Assembly: GCA_021792755.1 (NCBI GenBank)
Contig: JAJYUA010000004.1
Span: 1 to 64,000 of the forward strand
Origin: Pseudomonadota bacterium
GTDB taxonomy: Bacteria > Pseudomonadota > Gammaproteobacteria > Steroidobacterales > Steroidobacteraceae
Length of the DNA stretch: 64,000 bases
Direction of reading: 5' to 3'
The translations under genes were made by a program, and so were the position numbers. Under the pieces are notes generated by a model. It ran no database searches. It was not told where the DNA came from and saw only the letters and a program-made list of their open reading frames with translations. Below are positions 29,138 to 40,362 of this stretch, piece after piece (within the stretch, counting starts at the first letter, position 1; the number at the start of each line of letters is the position of its first letter).

Positions 29138-29883
29138 TGTCACCCGCACGGCGCGCGCAATATCTGCAGGCCATCGGAATCGACCGGTGGATCCCTCGAA
29201 TCGCGCTCGGAGAAGCTGCTTCGCCTGCGCCCGAGCCGTCTGCGCCGGCGGGTGAGAGCTGCGCCCGCCCGGGGCCGGACGCCCTCACGCAGACCGCGCC
29301 CGAGGCTCGGTGGCAGGCGCTGCGAGCCGAGATCCTGCAGTGCAAGAAATGCCCGCTGCACGAGGGCCGCACGCAGGGGGTCGTCGGGGTCGGCAATCGG
29401 GAGGCGGACTGGATGGTCATCGGCGAGGCCCCCGGGGCCGAGGAGGACCGGCGGGGGGAGCCGTTCGTGGGCCGGGCCGGACAGCTGCTCGATGCCATGC
29501 TGCGCTCGATCGGCCTGAGCCGCGACTCCAACGTCTACATCGCCAATATCCTGAAGAGCCGCCCCCCGGGCAACCGGGATCCGCGGCCCGAGGAGGTCGC
29601 CGCCTGCCTGCCGTACCTGATGCGCCAGATCGAGCTGGTGCGGCCGAAGCTGCTGCTCGCGGTCGGCCGCATCGCCGCCCAGAACCTGCTGGGGACCGAT
29701 GCGCCGCTCGCGCGGCTGCGCGGCCGGGTGCATCATTTCGGAGAGCGCAATACGCCCCTCGTCGTGACGTATCATCCCGCCTACCTCCTGCGCTCGCCGG
29801 CGGACAAGCGCGTGGCGTGGGAGGATCTGAAGTTCGCGCGCAGCGTGATGGCAGGCAGACCGACCGATGGCGAGCGCTCCTGA
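29137..29883 (+). CDS. Uracil-DNA glycosylase, family 4-like, with an altered Fe-S ligand
   Basis: Base-excision enzyme removing uracil from DNA, of the iron-sulfur (UDGa-type) class. 248 residues: an N-terminal variable region (~60), then CKKC (Cys69, Cys72), motif [21 protein letters not shown] and motif [13 protein letters not shown] (YHPAYLLR). The expected third cluster cysteine in [11 protein letters not shown] is Ser141 (AGC codon); the fourth, Cys157, is present. So the cluster may be altered or absent. It overlaps pssA by one base and rimI by 17; this UDG-rimI pairing is frequent. Confidence 0.88.
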   Translation: MSPARRAQYLQAIGIDRWIPRIALGEAASPAPEPSAPAGESCARPGPDALTQTAPEARWQALRAEILQCKKCPLHEGRTQGVVGVGNREADWMVIGEAPGAEEDRRGEPFVGRAGQLLDAMLRSIGLSRDSNVYIANILKSRPPGNRDPRPEEVAACLPYLMRQIELVRPKLLLAVGRIAAQNLLGTDAPLARLRGRVHHFGERNTPLVVTYHPAYLLRSPADKRVAWEDLKFARSVMAGRPTDGERS

Positions 29884-30367
29884 GCTGCTGCGGCCCCTGC
29901 CGCCCGTGCAGATCCGCCCGATGACGAATGCGGATCTGGCGCAGGTGTTCGCCATCGAGCGGGCCTCCTACGCCTTCCCGTGGAGCGAGGGGATCTTCCG
30001 CGACTGTCTGCGGGTGGGGTATGTGTGCCGGGTGCTCGCGCTCGAGGGCCGGATCGCCGGCTACGGCGTGATGAGCATGGGGGCCGGCGAGATGCATGTG
30101 CTCAACCTGTGTATCGCCGAGGCGCATCGCCGGCGCGGCCTCGGCCGGCACATGCTCGATCACCTGCTCGAGCGCGGCTCGGCCGCCGGGGTGTCGGACG
30201 CGTTCCTCGAAGTTCGGCCCTCCAACGCCGTGGCGCTGCGCCTGTACCGCTCGTTCGGCTTTCAGCAGATCGGCACGCGCCGCGGCTACTACCAGGCGCT
30301 CGGTGGCCGCGAGGACGCGAGCGTGTTGAAATTGAGCCTGCGCGCCCGCCGCGCTTCCGATACCTGA
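29867..30367 (+). CDS. rimI: Ribosomal protein S18 alanine N-acetyltransferase
   Basis: GNAT-fold acetyltransferase acting on the N-terminal Ala of S18. 166 residues. It has the RimI start region [20 protein letters not shown] with [12 protein letters not shown], acetyl-CoA loop [15 protein letters not shown], and [19 protein letters not shown], followed by RRGYY. ATG 29867 lies inside the preceding gene, giving a 17-base overlap. prfC follows after 14 bases. Confidence 0.94.
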   Translation: MASAPELLRPLPPVQIRPMTNADLAQVFAIERASYAFPWSEGIFRDCLRVGYVCRVLALEGRIAGYGVMSMGAGEMHVLNLCIAEAHRRRGLGRHMLDHLLERGSAAGVSDAFLEVRPSNAVALRLYRSFGFQQIGTRRGYYQALGGREDASVLKLSLRARRASDT

Positions 30368-30381
30368 CGCTTCCAATCCGA

Positions 30382-31962
30382 ATGACCGATCTCACTGCCG
30401 AAATCCGCCGCCGGCGGACCTTCGCCATCATCTCGCACCCCGATGCGGGCAAGACCACGCTCACGGAGAAGCTGCTGCTGTTCGGCGGGGCCATCCAGCT
30501 GGCCGGCACCGTCAAGGGCCGCAAGGCCGCGCGCCACGCCACCTCGGACTGGATGCGCCTCGAGCAGCAGCGCGGCATCTCCGTCACCTCCTCGGTCATG
30601 CAGTTTCCCTACCGGGACTGCATCGTGAACCTGCTCGACACCCCTGGGCACGAGGATTTCTCGGAGGACACCTACCGCACGCTCACCGCGGTGGACTCGG
30701 CGCTGATGGTCATTGACTGCGCCAAGGGCGTGGAGGAGCGCACCATCAAGCTGATGGAGGTGTGCCGCCTGCGCGACACGCCCATCATGACTTTCATCAA
30801 CAAGCTCGATCGCGAGGGGCGCGCCCCGATCGAGCTGCTCGATGAGATCGAGCGGGTGCTCGGCATCCGCACCGCGCCGCTCACCTGGCCGATCGGCATG
30901 GGCCGGGCGCTGCGCGGCATCTATCACCTGCTGGAGGACCGCATCTATGTGTACACGGCCGCGGAGCGCGGCCGGGCGGGCGAGAATCGGGTGATCGAGG
31001 GACTTGCGGGCGAGGCGGCCGGGCGCTTCCTCGCGGGCGATGCGGCCGCGATCCGCGAGGAGATCGAGCTCGTTCGCGGCGCCACGGAAGTCTTCGACCC
31101 CGCTGCCTACCTGGCCGGACGGCAGACGCCGGTGTTCTTCGGCTCGGCCATCAGCAACTTCGGGGTGCAGGAGCTGCTCGCCTCCTTCACGCGGCATGCG
31201 CCCGGCCCGCTGGCGCGCAGCGCCCGCGAGCGGCGGGTCGAGCCGCTCGAGGAGCGCCTCACGGGCTTCGTGTTCAAGATCCAGGCCAACATGGATCCGG
31301 GCCACCGCGACCGCATCGCGTTCCTGCGCCTGTGCTCGGGCCGGTATGCGCGCGGCATGCGGCTCTTTCACTGTCGGCTCGGCAAGGAGGTGCGGGTGGC
31401 GGATGCGCTCACCTTCATGGCCAGCGAGCGCGAGCACGCGCAGGAGGCGTACGCGGGCGATATCATCGGCCTGCACAATCACGGCACGATCAACATCGGG
31501 GACACGTTCACCGAGGGCGAGCGGCTCGCCTTCACCGGCATCCCCAATTTCGCGCCCGAGATCTTCCGCCGTGCGGTGCTGAAGGACCCGCTGAAGATGA
31601 AGGCGCTGCACAAGGGGCTCTCGCAGCTGTGCGAGGAGGGGGCGACGCAGCTGTTCAAGCCGCTGCGCAACAACGACCTGATCCTCGGGGCGGTCGGGCC
31701 GCTGCAGTTCGAGGTGGTCGCTTTCCGGCTGCAGGACGAGTACGGGGTGGCCTGTGTGTTCGAGCCGGTGAGCGTGCAGAGCGCCCGCTGGGTCGATGCG
31801 AGCGAGCCGCGCAAGCTCGAGGAGTTCCGCGCCCGCGCCTACGAGCACCTGGCGGTGGATCACAGCGGCGCCTCGGTGTATCTGGCTCCCTCGCGCATCA
31901 ACCTGGAGCTCACCCGCGAGCGCTGGCCCGACATCACCTTCCGCGAGACGCGCGAGCATTGA
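30382..31962 (+). CDS. prfC: Peptide chain release factor 3
   Basis: Translational GTPase that recycles RF1/RF2 from the ribosome. 526 residues, close to E. coli RF3 (529). G1 is [13 protein letters not shown]2 region [13 protein letters not shown]3 [17 protein letters not shown]4 NKLDRE. ATG 30382 gives [20 protein letters not shown], the expected start. The longer open frame back into rimI is not used. It converges with valS. Confidence 0.97.
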   Translation: MTDLTAEIRRRRTFAIISHPDAGKTTLTEKLLLFGGAIQLAGTVKGRKAARHATSDWMRLEQQRGISVTSSVMQFPYRDCIVNLLDTPGHEDFSEDTYRTLTAVDSALMVIDCAKGVEERTIKLMEVCRLRDTPIMTFINKLDREGRAPIELLDEIERVLGIRTAPLTWPIGMGRALRGIYHLLEDRIYVYTAAERGRAGENRVIEGLAGEAAGRFLAGDAAAIREEIELVRGATEVFDPAAYLAGRQTPVFFGSAISNFGVQELLASFTRHAPGPLARSARERRVEPLEERLTGFVFKIQANMDPGHRDRIAFLRLCSGRYARGMRLFHCRLGKEVRVADALTFMASEREHAQEAYAGDIIGLHNHGTINIGDTFTEGERLAFTGIPNFAPEIFRRAVLKDPLKMKALHKGLSQLCEEGATQLFKPLRNNDLILGAVGPLQFEVVAFRLQDEYGVACVFEPVSVQSARWVDASEPRKLEEFRARAYEHLAVDHSGASVYLAPSRINLELTRERWPDITFRETREH

Positions 31963-31969
31963 TCCGCAG

Positions 31970-31981
31970 CGGTTGCAACCG
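31970..31981. other. Short palindrome between convergent prfC and valS
   Basis: Perfect 12-base palindrome cggttgcaaccg just after the prfC stop. Possibly a protein-binding site or part of a termination structure; no T-run follows. The rest of the 120-base gap is GC-rich and without recognisable features. Confidence 0.35.
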
Positions 31982-32082
31982 TTGCCGGCGGCTGCAGCGG
32001 CCCGCCGATCGGCGTTGCCTTGCAGCCGGCCACGCAGGATGCGCGTGCGGGCCGGGCGCGCCGCCGGCGGACGCGGGGGGGG

Positions 32083-34860
32083 TCAGCTGTCCGGCAATTG
32101 CCCGAGGCGCTTGAGCTGGGCGGCGAGGTCCGCGGCGGCGCGCTCGAGCTCGCCCCGGCGAGCTCTGTCGGCCTCGACCACGTGCGCCGGGGCGTTGGCG
32201 AGGAAGCTGTGGTTCTGCAGACGGCCGCACACCTTGGCGAGCTCGGCCTCGGCGCGGTTGAGCAGCTTCTGCAGGCGCTCGGTCTCTGCGCTCGCATCGA
32301 TGAGGCCGGCCATGGGCACGTGCAGCGTCATGGTGCCGACCAGGGCGGTCGCCGACCGGGGTGCCGGCTCCGCGCCCGGGAGAAGGACCGGCGCATCGAT
32401 GCCCGCCAGGCGCTGCAGGCTGGCGCCGTGCTCTTTGAGACAGGCGAGGTCCTGCGAGCAAGCGCCGCTCAGGAACAAGGGAATGCGCTTCGACGGGTTG
32501 ATGTTCATCTCGCCGCGGATCTGGCGCACGGCGAGGATGAATGCCTGGATCCAGGCGACCTCGCGCTCGCTCGCCTCATCGGGCGGGTATTCCTGCGCCT
32601 GGGGATAGGCGCACAGCATCACCGTCGGGCCGGCGCGGCCCGCGAGCGGCGCGGCGCGCTGCCAGATCTCCTCGGTGATGAAGGGCATGATGGGGTGCAG
32701 GGCGCGCTGCAGGGCCTCCAGGGTCTGCGCGAGGGTGCGGCGCGTGCCGCGCCGGGCGGCCTGAGGCGCCGACTGCGACTGCAGCACGGGCTTGGTGAGC
32801 TCCAGGTACCAGTCGCAGAACTCATGCCACGTGAACTCATACAGCGCGTTGGCGGCATAGTCGAAGCGGTACTCCGCCAGCGCTTTGTGCACCGCGCCGA
32901 GCATCCGTCCGAAGCGCGAACGGATCCAGCGGTCGGCGACGGACAGCTGCGCCGGTGCGTCCGGGTCCTCGGCGCCGCCCTCATGCTCGCACACCAGGGT
33001 GACGAAGCGGGCGGCGTTCCACAGCTTGTTGCAGAAATTGCGATACCCGGCCACGCGCGCCAGATCGAAGCGGATGTCGCGGCTCGGGGAGGCGAGCGCC
33101 GCGAAAGTGAAGCGCAGCGCGTCCGTGCCGTGCGCGGGGATGCCGTCGGGGAACTGCTTGCGGGTTGCCTTCTCGATCTTCGGTCGCATGTGCGGCTGCA
33201 TCAGGCCGCGGGTGCGCTTGGCGAGCAGGGACTCGAGGTCGATGCCGTCGACGATGTCGAGCGGGTCGATGACGTTGCCCTTGGACTTCGACATCTTCTC
33301 GCCGTGCTCGTCGCGGATGAGTCCATGGATGTAGATGTCGCGGAACGGCACCTCGCCCATGAACCGCAGCCCCATCATCATCATCCGCGCCACCCAGAAG
33401 AAGATGATGTCGAAGCCGGTGAGCAGCACCGTGGTGGGGTAATACCGGCCGAGCTCCGGGGTTTGCGCGGGCCAGCCGAGAGTCGAGAACGGCCACAGAG
33501 CGGAGGAGAACCACGTATCGAGAACGTCCTCATCCTGACGCAGCGGCACCTCGGGACCGAGGTGGTGTTTGGTGCGTGCCTCGCTCTCATCACGCCCCAC
33601 GTAGACGTTGCCCTGCTCGTCGTACCAGGCGGGGATGCGGTGTCCCCACCACAGCTGGCGGCTGATGCACCAGTCCTTGATGTTGCGCATCCATTCGAAG
33701 TAGGTCTTGGCCCAGTTTTCGGGCACGAAGCGGGCTCGTCCGCTCTGGATCGCGGCGATCGCCGGCTCGGCGAGCGGCGCGATCCGCACGTACCACTGAT
33801 CGGTGAGATAGGGCTCGATCACCGCGCCCGAGCGATCCCCGCGCGGCACCATCAGCTTGTGTTTCTCGGTCCGCGCCAGGAGCCCCGCGGCGTCGAGCTC
33901 GTCGAGCACGCGTTGCCTCGCCTCGAAGCGATCGAGGCCGCGGAAGCGCTCCGGCACGTTGTCGTTGAGCGTGGCCCGGGGCGTGAAGATGTTGATCTGC
34001 GCCAGCTCGTGCCGCCGGCCGACCTCGTTATCGTTGAAGTCGTGCGCGGGAGTGATCTTCACGCAGCCGGAGCCGAAGTCCGGATCGACGTACGCGTCGG
34101 CAATGACAGGGATGCGGCGCTCGGTGAGCGGCAGGCGCAGCCGCTTGCCGATCAGGTGCTTGTAGCGCTCGTCCTCGGGGTTGACGGCCACGGCGGTGTC
34201 GCCGAGCATGGTCTCGGGACGCGTGGTGGCCACCACGACGTGACCGGACCCGTCCTCGAGCGGGTAGCGCAGGTGCCACAGGTGGCCTTCTTCCTCCTCG
34301 CTCTGCACCTCGAGGTCGGACAAAGCCGTCAGCAGCACGGGGTCCCAATTGACCAGGCGCTTGCCGCGATAGATGAGCCCTTGCTCGTGCAGGCGCACGA
34401 ATACCTCGATCACCGCCCCGGACGGGCCCGCATCCATGGTGAAGCGCTCGCGCGTCCAGTCCACCGAGTCGCCGAGGCGGCGCATCTGGCCGGTCATGGT
34501 GCCGCCGGAGAGCGCTTTCCACTGCCATACCCGCTGCAGGAAGGATTCGCGCCCGAGCTGCACGCGCCCGAGCCCCTCGGCTTCGAGCTGCCGCTCGACC
34601 ACCATCTGGGTGGCGATGCCCGCATGGTCGGTCCCGGGCTGCCACAGCGTGTCCTCGCCCCGCATGCGGTGATAGCGGGTCAAGGTGTCCATGAGCGTAT
34701 GGTTGAACGCATGGCCCATGTGCAGAGTGCCGGTCACGTTCGGCGGCGGGATCATGATGCAGAACGGCGCGCCGCGGCCGCTGGGGGTGAACCAGCCGTT
34801 CGTCTCCCACCGTTCGTAGATCCGCCGCTCGATCTGGTGCGGCGAGTACACTTTGTCCAT
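32083..34860 (-). CDS. valS: Valyl-tRNA synthetase
   Basis: Class I synthetase, 925 residues. The HIGH-type motif is [10 protein letters not shown], the editing domain contains [10 protein letters not shown] nearby and later the CP1 region, and KMSKSKGN is complete ([16 protein letters not shown]). The C-terminal coiled coil that binds tRNA is present ([19 protein letters not shown]). ATG 34860 gives [19 protein letters not shown]. holC ends two bases upstream of it, the conserved pepA-holC-valS order. Confidence 0.97.
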   Translation of the reverse strand: MDKVYSPHQIERRIYERWETNGWFTPSGRGAPFCIMIPPPNVTGTLHMGHAFNHTLMDTLTRYHRMRGEDTLWQPGTDHAGIATQMVVERQLEAEGLGRVQLGRESFLQRVWQWKALSGGTMTGQMRRLGDSVDWTRERFTMDAGPSGAVIEVFVRLHEQGLIYRGKRLVNWDPVLLTALSDLEVQSEEEEGHLWHLRYPLEDGSGHVVVATTRPETMLGDTAVAVNPEDERYKHLIGKRLRLPLTERRIPVIADAYVDPDFGSGCVKITPAHDFNDNEVGRRHELAQINIFTPRATLNDNVPERFRGLDRFEARQRVLDELDAAGLLARTEKHKLMVPRGDRSGAVIEPYLTDQWYVRIAPLAEPAIAAIQSGRARFVPENWAKTYFEWMRNIKDWCISRQLWWGHRIPAWYDEQGNVYVGRDESEARTKHHLGPEVPLRQDEDVLDTWFSSALWPFSTLGWPAQTPELGRYYPTTVLLTGFDIIFFWVARMMMMGLRFMGEVPFRDIYIHGLIRDEHGEKMSKSKGNVIDPLDIVDGIDLESLLAKRTRGLMQPHMRPKIEKATRKQFPDGIPAHGTDALRFTFAALASPSRDIRFDLARVAGYRNFCNKLWNAARFVTLVCEHEGGAEDPDAPAQLSVADRWIRSRFGRMLGAVHKALAEYRFDYAANALYEFTWHEFCDWYLELTKPVLQSQSAPQAARRGTRRTLAQTLEALQRALHPIMPFITEEIWQRAAPLAGRAGPTVMLCAYPQAQEYPPDEASEREVAWIQAFILAVRQIRGEMNINPSKRIPLFLSGACSQDLACLKEHGASLQRLAGIDAPVLLPGAEPAPRSATALVGTMTLHVPMAGLIDASAETERLQKLLNRAEAELAKVCGRLQNHSFLANAPAHVVEADRARRGELERAAADLAAQLKRLGQLPDS

Positions 34861-34861
34861 C

Positions 34862-35302
34862 TCAGCAAGCCTGCAAGGTGTGTGTGTCGGGCGAGAGCCC
34901 TCTTTGGCGGTAGGCCTTGAAGCGTGCGCGGCCGGCGTCGCGGCGCGAGGGCTCCCCGTCGATGATTTCGGCGACGCGGGCGATCCGGGCGAGAAAGGGC
35001 GGCGGCTCAGCCGAGTGATCGAGGTTGATCAGCACATCCATCGGGGCGCCCGCAGGCGTCGTGGCGAGCAGGACGGGCGCTTCGGCGCCCAGCGGCCCGC
35101 CGGCCCCGAGCCACTCGTGCGGCACGAAGCTGGTGTCGGCGAAGGTCCACAGCAGCTGATCCATCGTCTCGAGCTCGCCGCGGTCGCTGTGCCACACGAG
35201 CACGCTCTGCGAGGCCAGGTAGGCTTTCTCGGCGATCCGGCACGCGACTTTGAGGCGCGCTGCGGCCGACGCCTCCGCGAGCACGTAGAAATCCACCCGC
35301 AC
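34862..35302 (-). CDS. holC: DNA polymerase III subunit chi
   Basis: Chi subunit of the clamp loader, which contacts single-strand binding protein during replication. 146 residues. Family features: [40 protein letters not shown] and the conserved FVPHEW. The start is GTG 35302, with GGAGAG a few bases before it. It lies between pepA and valS as in E. coli, and its last bases adjoin valS. Confidence 0.92.
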   Translation of the reverse strand: MRVDFYVLAEASAAARLKVACRIAEKAYLASQSVLVWHSDRGELETMDQLLWTFADTSFVPHEWLGAGGPLGAEAPVLLATTPAGAPMDVLINLDHSAEPPPFLARIARVAEIIDGEPSRRDAGRARFKAYRQRGLSPDTHTLQAC

Positions 35303-35311
35303 GCGGCTCTC

Positions 35312-36805
35312 CTACAGTCCGGCCCGGCGGATCAGGAAATCCGCCAGCAGCGGCGTCGGCCGCCCCGTGCTGCCCTTGTGCGCTCCGCCCTGCCAGGCGG
35401 TGCCGGCGATGTCGAGGTGCGCCCACGGCATTCCCTGGGTGAACTTGCCGAGGAAGGCCGCGGCGGTGATGGTGCCGCCATCGCGCCCGCCGATGTTGGC
35501 GAAGTCGGCGAAATTGCTCTTGAGCTGCTCGGCGTACTCCTCGGTGAGGGGCAGCTGCCAGGCGCGGTCGTCGGCGCGCACGCCGGCCTCGATGAGCTCG
35601 CGGATCAGCGCCTCGTCGTTGCCGAGCACCCCGCTGTGGTGATGTCCGAGCGCGATGACACAGGCGCCGGTGAGCGTGGCCAGGTCCACCAGCGCGGCCG
35701 GCTTGAAGCGGCGCGCATAGTGCAGCGCGTCGCACAGGATGAGCCGCCCTTCCGCGTCGGTGTTGAGAATCTCCACGCTCTGGCCGGAGGCGCTCGTCAC
35801 GATGTCACCGGGCTTGACGGCCTTGCCGTCGGGCATGTTCTCGACCGCCGCGACGATGCCGATGACGTTGAGCGGCGCGCGCAGCTGCGCCACGAGCGAC
35901 AGGGCGGCGATGACCGCGGCCGCACCGCTCATGTCGTACTTCATCTCGTCCATCTCCGCGGAGGGTTTGATCGAGATGCCGCCGGAGTCGAAGGTCACGC
36001 CCTTGCCGACCAGCACGACCGGCGGGGCGCCCGCCTTGGCGCCCTTGTGCTGCAGCACCACCAGGCGCGGCGGTTCGCTACTGCCCTGGGCGACCGCGAG
36101 CAGACAGCCCATCTTCTCGCGCTTGATTGCCTGCTCGTCCAAGACCCGCACGCTGAGGGAACGGTGACCCCTCGCGAGCGCGCGCGCCTGCTCGGCCAGG
36201 TGGCGGGGGGTGCAGACATTGCCCGGCAGATTCGCCAGATCCCGCTGCACCTTGGCGGCCTCGGCGATGGCCGCACCGTGAGCGAGGCCCCGCTCGAGCG
36301 CCTGGGTCGAGCCCTTGGCGGCCGGGCCGGCCAGCACCCGCCTCAGGGCGGCGGGCCTGGGCTTCTTGCCGGTCTTCAGGTCGTTGACGCGGTACAGGCC
36401 CGTGCTCGCGATCTCGGCCACGGCCCGGCCGTAGTAGTAATCATCGAGCGCTTCGGTGTCGGGCCGCTCGAGGGCGGCGGCGGCACTGGCGATGCCGGTC
36501 TTGGCGAGCGCGCCCACGGCCGCAGCCCAAGCCTTGCGCCAGGGTTTGCGGCCAAAGGCCTTTCTCGTGCCGAGCCCGGTGAGCAGCACGCGCGAGGCGG
36601 CGAGCCCGGGCAAGTCGCCCACGAGCAGTGTCTCGGCCGCGCGGCCGGAGAAATCCCCCCGGGAAAGCAGCTTCTTCAGCCGCCCGCCGGCGGCCTCATC
36701 GACGCTGCGCGCGTGCGCGGTGAGCTCGCCCTCTTCGAAAACCCCCACGACGAGGCAGTCCACCTCGAGCGTGGCAACCCCCTTGCTCCAGATCTCGAAC
36801 CGCAT
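35312..36805 (-). CDS. pepA: Leucyl aminopeptidase (PepA, M17)
   Basis: Hexameric two-zinc aminopeptidase; in enteric bacteria it also acts as a DNA-binding protein. 497 residues from ATG 36805 (MRFEIWSKGVATLEVDCLVV), preceded by GGGAG; a longer frame to 36946 exists but is not family-like. Metal-binding and active-site motifs are VLVGKGVTFDSGGISIKPS, MKYDMSGAAAV and the hallmark NTDAEGRLILCDAL. The N-terminal domain and catalytic domain are complete. Confidence 0.96.
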   Translation of the reverse strand: MRFEIWSKGVATLEVDCLVVGVFEEGELTAHARSVDEAAGGRLKKLLSRGDFSGRAAETLLVGDLPGLAASRVLLTGLGTRKAFGRKPWRKAWAAAVGALAKTGIASAAAALERPDTEALDDYYYGRAVAEIASTGLYRVNDLKTGKKPRPAALRRVLAGPAAKGSTQALERGLAHGAAIAEAAKVQRDLANLPGNVCTPRHLAEQARALARGHRSLSVRVLDEQAIKREKMGCLLAVAQGSSEPPRLVVLQHKGAKAGAPPVVLVGKGVTFDSGGISIKPSAEMDEMKYDMSGAAAVIAALSLVAQLRAPLNVIGIVAAVENMPDGKAVKPGDIVTSASGQSVEILNTDAEGRLILCDALHYARRFKPAALVDLATLTGACVIALGHHHSGVLGNDEALIRELIEAGVRADDRAWQLPLTEEYAEQLKSNFADFANIGGRDGGTITAAAFLGKFTQGMPWAHLDIAGTAWQGGAHKGSTGRPTPLLADFLIRRAGL

Positions 36806-37051
36806 TCCACATTTCTCCCGTGTGCCGGCAGGTGGCGGCAGCACCATCGATCGCCCGAGCGGGCGCGAGCCATTGAGATGCGCCAGCCGCTGCCTTATCT
36901 TGACGAGCGCCTCGCGCCGCCGCGTGTTGACTGCCCAAGCGGTCATCCTCGCTCAGAGGGCTCTGCGCGCGGCGGCGGAGGTGTGCCGGCAGTGTAACTC
37001 AAGCCGGCGAAGCGGCGGTGGCTGTGAGCGGACCAGGCGGATTAAATTAGG

Positions 37052-38143
37052 GTGCGAAAGATTCTCGGACGCTATGTGCTGCGCGAGGTCATCTCGGCCT
37101 GGCTGCTGATGATGAGCGTGCTGCTCGTGATTCTGCTGGTCTTCGAGGTGTCCGCCGTGCTCGAGCGGGCCGCGGCGAGCCAGTTCCCCTCCGGGGTGAT
37201 CCTGCGGCTCATCTATCTCGGGGTGCTGCAGTATGTGAGCCTCGTCGCTCCGATGGGTCTGCTGCTCGGCATCGTGTGGGCCTTCGGCAGGCTCTACCAT
37301 GACACCGAGATGGCCGCGGCGCTCGCCTGCGGAGTGCGGCCCGCCACTCTGTTCGTGCCGGTGGCCGTCCTCGGCCTGGTTGTGGCGGCCGCGCTCGCGG
37401 CGGTGACCCTGGTGCTCGCCCCCTCGGCCACCTATCAGGCGCTGACCTTGCGCAACGAGGCGGTCCGGGCCGGGCAGTTCGCGCCCCTGCAGGCCGGGCA
37501 ATTCCGTGCTTTCGGCGGCGGCAAATCGGTGGTTTACGCCGAGAAGGTGCAGCCGGACGGCACGCTGGAGGATGTCTTCGTCGAGCGCACGCAGGGTCCG
37601 GTGGTCGAGGTGGCGCTGGCGAACAAGGCCCGGCATACCGTCTCGCCGGATGGGGCGGTGCAGACGATCAAGCTGTATGACGGGGAGCGCTTCGAGGGCG
37701 TGCCCGGCAGCCCCGAGTTTCGCATCATGCGCTTTGCCGAGCACACGGTGCCCATCCGCATGCCGCCCGTGCGCAGCGTCGTGACCGATCCCGACGCGCA
37801 GCCGACCGCGGCGCTGCTCGCCTCCTCCGACCCGCGTCTGCTGGCGGTGCTGCAGTGGCGCATCGCCTTGCCCCTCATGTGCTTCGTACTGGCGGTGGTG
37901 GCTTTGCCGCTCTCGAAGCTCGCGCCGCGGCAGGGCCGGTACGCGCGCATATGGCTGGCGGTGGTGGTGTACGTGGTCTACGTGAACCTGCTCGTGGCGG
38001 GCAAGATGTGGATCAAGCTCGGGACGATTCCGGTGGATCTCGGCCTGTGGTGGGTGCATGCGGGCGTGGCGTTGTTTGCGCTGGCGCTGGCGCTGGGACC
38101 GTCGGCGGCGCGGCGCCTGCGCTACCGGCCGGTGCGCGCATGA
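37052..38143 (+). CDS. lptF: LPS export ABC permease LptF
   Basis: Inner-membrane permease of the LptB2FG complex, which extracts lipopolysaccharide and passes it to the LptC/A bridge. 363 residues: N-terminal membrane helices (ISAWLLMMSVLLVILLVFEV), a large periplasmic beta-jellyroll domain, and C-terminal helices after QWRIALPLMCFVLAVVALPL. The start is GTG 37052. It is divergent from pepA, as in E. coli, and overlaps lptG by four bases (ATGA). Confidence 0.94.
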   Translation: MRKILGRYVLREVISAWLLMMSVLLVILLVFEVSAVLERAAASQFPSGVILRLIYLGVLQYVSLVAPMGLLLGIVWAFGRLYHDTEMAAALACGVRPATLFVPVAVLGLVVAAALAAVTLVLAPSATYQALTLRNEAVRAGQFAPLQAGQFRAFGGGKSVVYAEKVQPDGTLEDVFVERTQGPVVEVALANKARHTVSPDGAVQTIKLYDGERFEGVPGSPEFRIMRFAEHTVPIRMPPVRSVVTDPDAQPTAALLASSDPRLLAVLQWRIALPLMCFVLAVVALPLSKLAPRQGRYARIWLAVVVYVVYVNLLVAGKMWIKLGTIPVDLGLWWVHAGVALFALALALGPSAARRLRYRPVRA

Positions 38144-39207
38144 GCATTCTCGATCGGTACGTCGTGCGTGCCATCCTGGGCGCGGTGCTGCTGGTGATGG
38201 CGGTGCTGCTCGTGCTGAGCGGCCTGGTGGTGTTCATCAGCCAACAGGGGGCCATCGGGGTGGGCCACTACACTCTGGCGGACGCCTTGTGGTTCACGGT
38301 GCTCAATCTGCCGCAGCAGACCTACGATCTGCTGCCCATTGCGGCGCTCATGGGCTCGCTCATCGGTCTGGGAACCCTGGCAAGCGGCAGCGAGATCACG
38401 GTGATCCGCGCCACCGGCGTGTCGGTGGCGCGCTTTGCGGGGGCGGCGCTCATCGCCGCCGGGCTGCTCATGGGGTTCGAGGGGCTGCTCGGGGAGTTCG
38501 TGGCGCCGCAGCTGCAGCAAGTGGCCAACGAGCAGCGGGTCTTCAGTCAGTACGACACCATCAACTTCGGCGGCGGCGCCGGCGCGTGGGTGCGCGACGG
38601 GGACCTGATCCTGAACGTGGCGCGACAATCGGGCACGCGGCAGTTCGCAGGCATGCAGGTGTTCGAGCTTTCCCCGCAGCACCGGTTGCTCGCCGTCGGC
38701 CGGGCGGCGCGGGCGACGGCCGCCGGCCATCGCAGGTGGCTGCTCGACGATTACGCCGCCTCGCGCTTCGAGGGCGATCGGGTGATCGCCCGCCCGTCCG
38801 GCAACAAGATCCTCACTTCGAATCTGACGGCGGGCTTTCTCGGCTTCGTGGTTCAGGACCCGCAGCAGATGACGCTGCGCTCCCTGTGGGATCTGATCGG
38901 CTACCTGCATGCCAACTCGACGGACGCCGGCCAGTATGTGTTTGCGTTCTGGTCGCGCATCGCCCGCACGGTGGCGATCGCGTTCGCGGTGCTGTTGGCC
39001 GTGCCGTTCGTGCTCGGCTCGATGCGCGCGGCCGGGGCGGGCACGAGGACGTTGCTCGGGCTCGCGATCGGGATCGGGTTTTTTCTGCTACAGCGCCTGA
39101 TCGAAAGCGGCACCATCGTGTTTCACCTCAATCCGGTCATCCTGGCGTGGCTGCCGACGATGCTGCTGGCGACGGTGACGATGCTGTTGCTGGCCAGGGC
39201 GAGATGA
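38140..39207 (+). CDS. lptG: LPS export ABC permease LptG
   Basis: Partner permease of LptF. 355 residues: first helix after ILDRYVVRAILGAVLLVMAVL, coupling region ASGSEITVIRATGVSVARFA, periplasmic domain, then C-terminal helices ending in LATVTMLLLARAR. ATG 38140 overlaps the lptF stop by four bases. The cytosolic ATPase LptB is not in the window, as is usual because it sits at another locus. Confidence 0.95.
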   Translation: MSILDRYVVRAILGAVLLVMAVLLVLSGLVVFISQQGAIGVGHYTLADALWFTVLNLPQQTYDLLPIAALMGSLIGLGTLASGSEITVIRATGVSVARFAGAALIAAGLLMGFEGLLGEFVAPQLQQVANEQRVFSQYDTINFGGGAGAWVRDGDLILNVARQSGTRQFAGMQVFELSPQHRLLAVGRAARATAAGHRRWLLDDYAASRFEGDRVIARPSGNKILTSNLTAGFLGFVVQDPQQMTLRSLWDLIGYLHANSTDAGQYVFAFWSRIARTVAIAFAVLLAVPFVLGSMRAAGAGTRTLLGLAIGIGFFLLQRLIESGTIVFHLNPVILAWLPTMLLATVTMLLLARAR

Positions 39208-39345
39208 GGGCGGCCTGCGCGCGCGTTTCGCCGGCGGCATGAGCGCAGCGCGCCCTCGAGCGGGATTCCCCGCCGGCCCGTTGCGCCTCGCGCTTCGCGG
39301 TCGCCTTTCGCCCTGACAGAGCCGGCGCCGGCCGACCGTTCGGGG

Positions 39346-40362
39346 TCAGTGCTTCGGATGCGGCAGGGGAGCGAGCAGGCCGGAGAGGGGCTGGAAGATC
39401 TGCCGGTAGCGATAGCCGGGGATCTGGTACTGCCACCCCCGCACGCGCGCATCGATCCGTGCGGCCTGGGCAGCGGCTTTCTTGCCGCTGCCGTGCGCGA
39501 GCACGTCGATGTAGTGCTTGCCGCCCTTGCCGGCCTGGTACCCGGTGACGTCGACCTCGAGGCCGTCGAAGGTCGCGAAGAGCGCGTGCGAGAGCAGAGC
39601 GCCCTTCGGCGGGGGGCCGGCCTTGCGCACGTCCTCGAGCGTCAAGTCGGATAGCGCGCTCGCCATCTCGTCGGCCGCGCCCGCGCTGTCGAGCTTGCGT
39701 CCGGGCGGAACGCCCTGGACCGTGAAATTCCCCTGGCTCGCCTTGGCGCGCGCGATGCTGAAGCGCCAGCCCCTGGCGGGCCGTTCCGCGATGCTGCGGA
39801 TGCGCTTTTGACCCAGATCGAGGATGACCGGATCGACCCACCGGGCAGGCTTCGCGGCGACCATCACCAGGGGCGAGGCGAGCAGGCTTTGCTTGTGATC
39901 GACGACACGCACATAGCAGTCGTTGTCGTTGGCGCTGTCCCCGACGATCAGCGACCACGTCTTGTGAGGCGTGATCACATCGATGCGCTTCCCGTCCGCC
40001 TTGGCAGAGGTCACGTTCTGCACCCCGAGTATCGGGTAGTTCCGCGCCAGGCGGGTCTTGCGCTCGACGATCTTCAGGTCGCCGAGCTCGATGAGCAGCT
40101 GGCGAAGCTTGCCCGAGTCGGCCGGGTAGCCGCGCTCGCGCACCAGCCAGTGCCGGGCGCCCTTGTCGATGATCGTGTGCACGCCGCCGGCGCCCGTGAT
40201 GCGCACCTCGGTCACGGAGTTGAGCGCATTCTCCAGGCCGGGCAGGACCGCTTTGCCGGCGGCGGACGTGCCGGCGCCGGGTTGACGGTTCACGACCCAG
40301 ACGGCGAGCACGAGCGCCGCGAGGCTCGCGGCGAGCAGCAATCCCAGGCGACGTGGGGTCAT
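39346..40362 (-). CDS. DUF4340 domain-containing protein of a Gld-type ABC system
   Basis: 338 residues. One N-terminal hydrophobic segment (LGLLLAASLAALVLAVWVV) anchors it; the remainder is predicted periplasmic and shows DUF4340-type stretches such as LLIELGDLKIVERKT and YPILGVQNVT. ATG 40362 overlaps the stop of the GldG-like gene by four bases. DUF4340 genes regularly end such ABC-GldG operons; the function is unknown. It converges with lptG. Confidence 0.82.
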   Translation of the reverse strand: MTPRRLGLLLAASLAALVLAVWVVNRQPGAGTSAAGKAVLPGLENALNSVTEVRITGAGGVHTIIDKGARHWLVRERGYPADSGKLRQLLIELGDLKIVERKTRLARNYPILGVQNVTSAKADGKRIDVITPHKTWSLIVGDSANDNDCYVRVVDHKQSLLASPLVMVAAKPARWVDPVILDLGQKRIRSIAERPARGWRFSIARAKASQGNFTVQGVPPGRKLDSAGAADEMASALSDLTLEDVRKAGPPPKGALLSHALFATFDGLEVDVTGYQAGKGGKHYIDVLAHGSGKKAAAQAARIDARVRGWQYQIPGYRYRQIFQPLSGLLAPLPHPKH

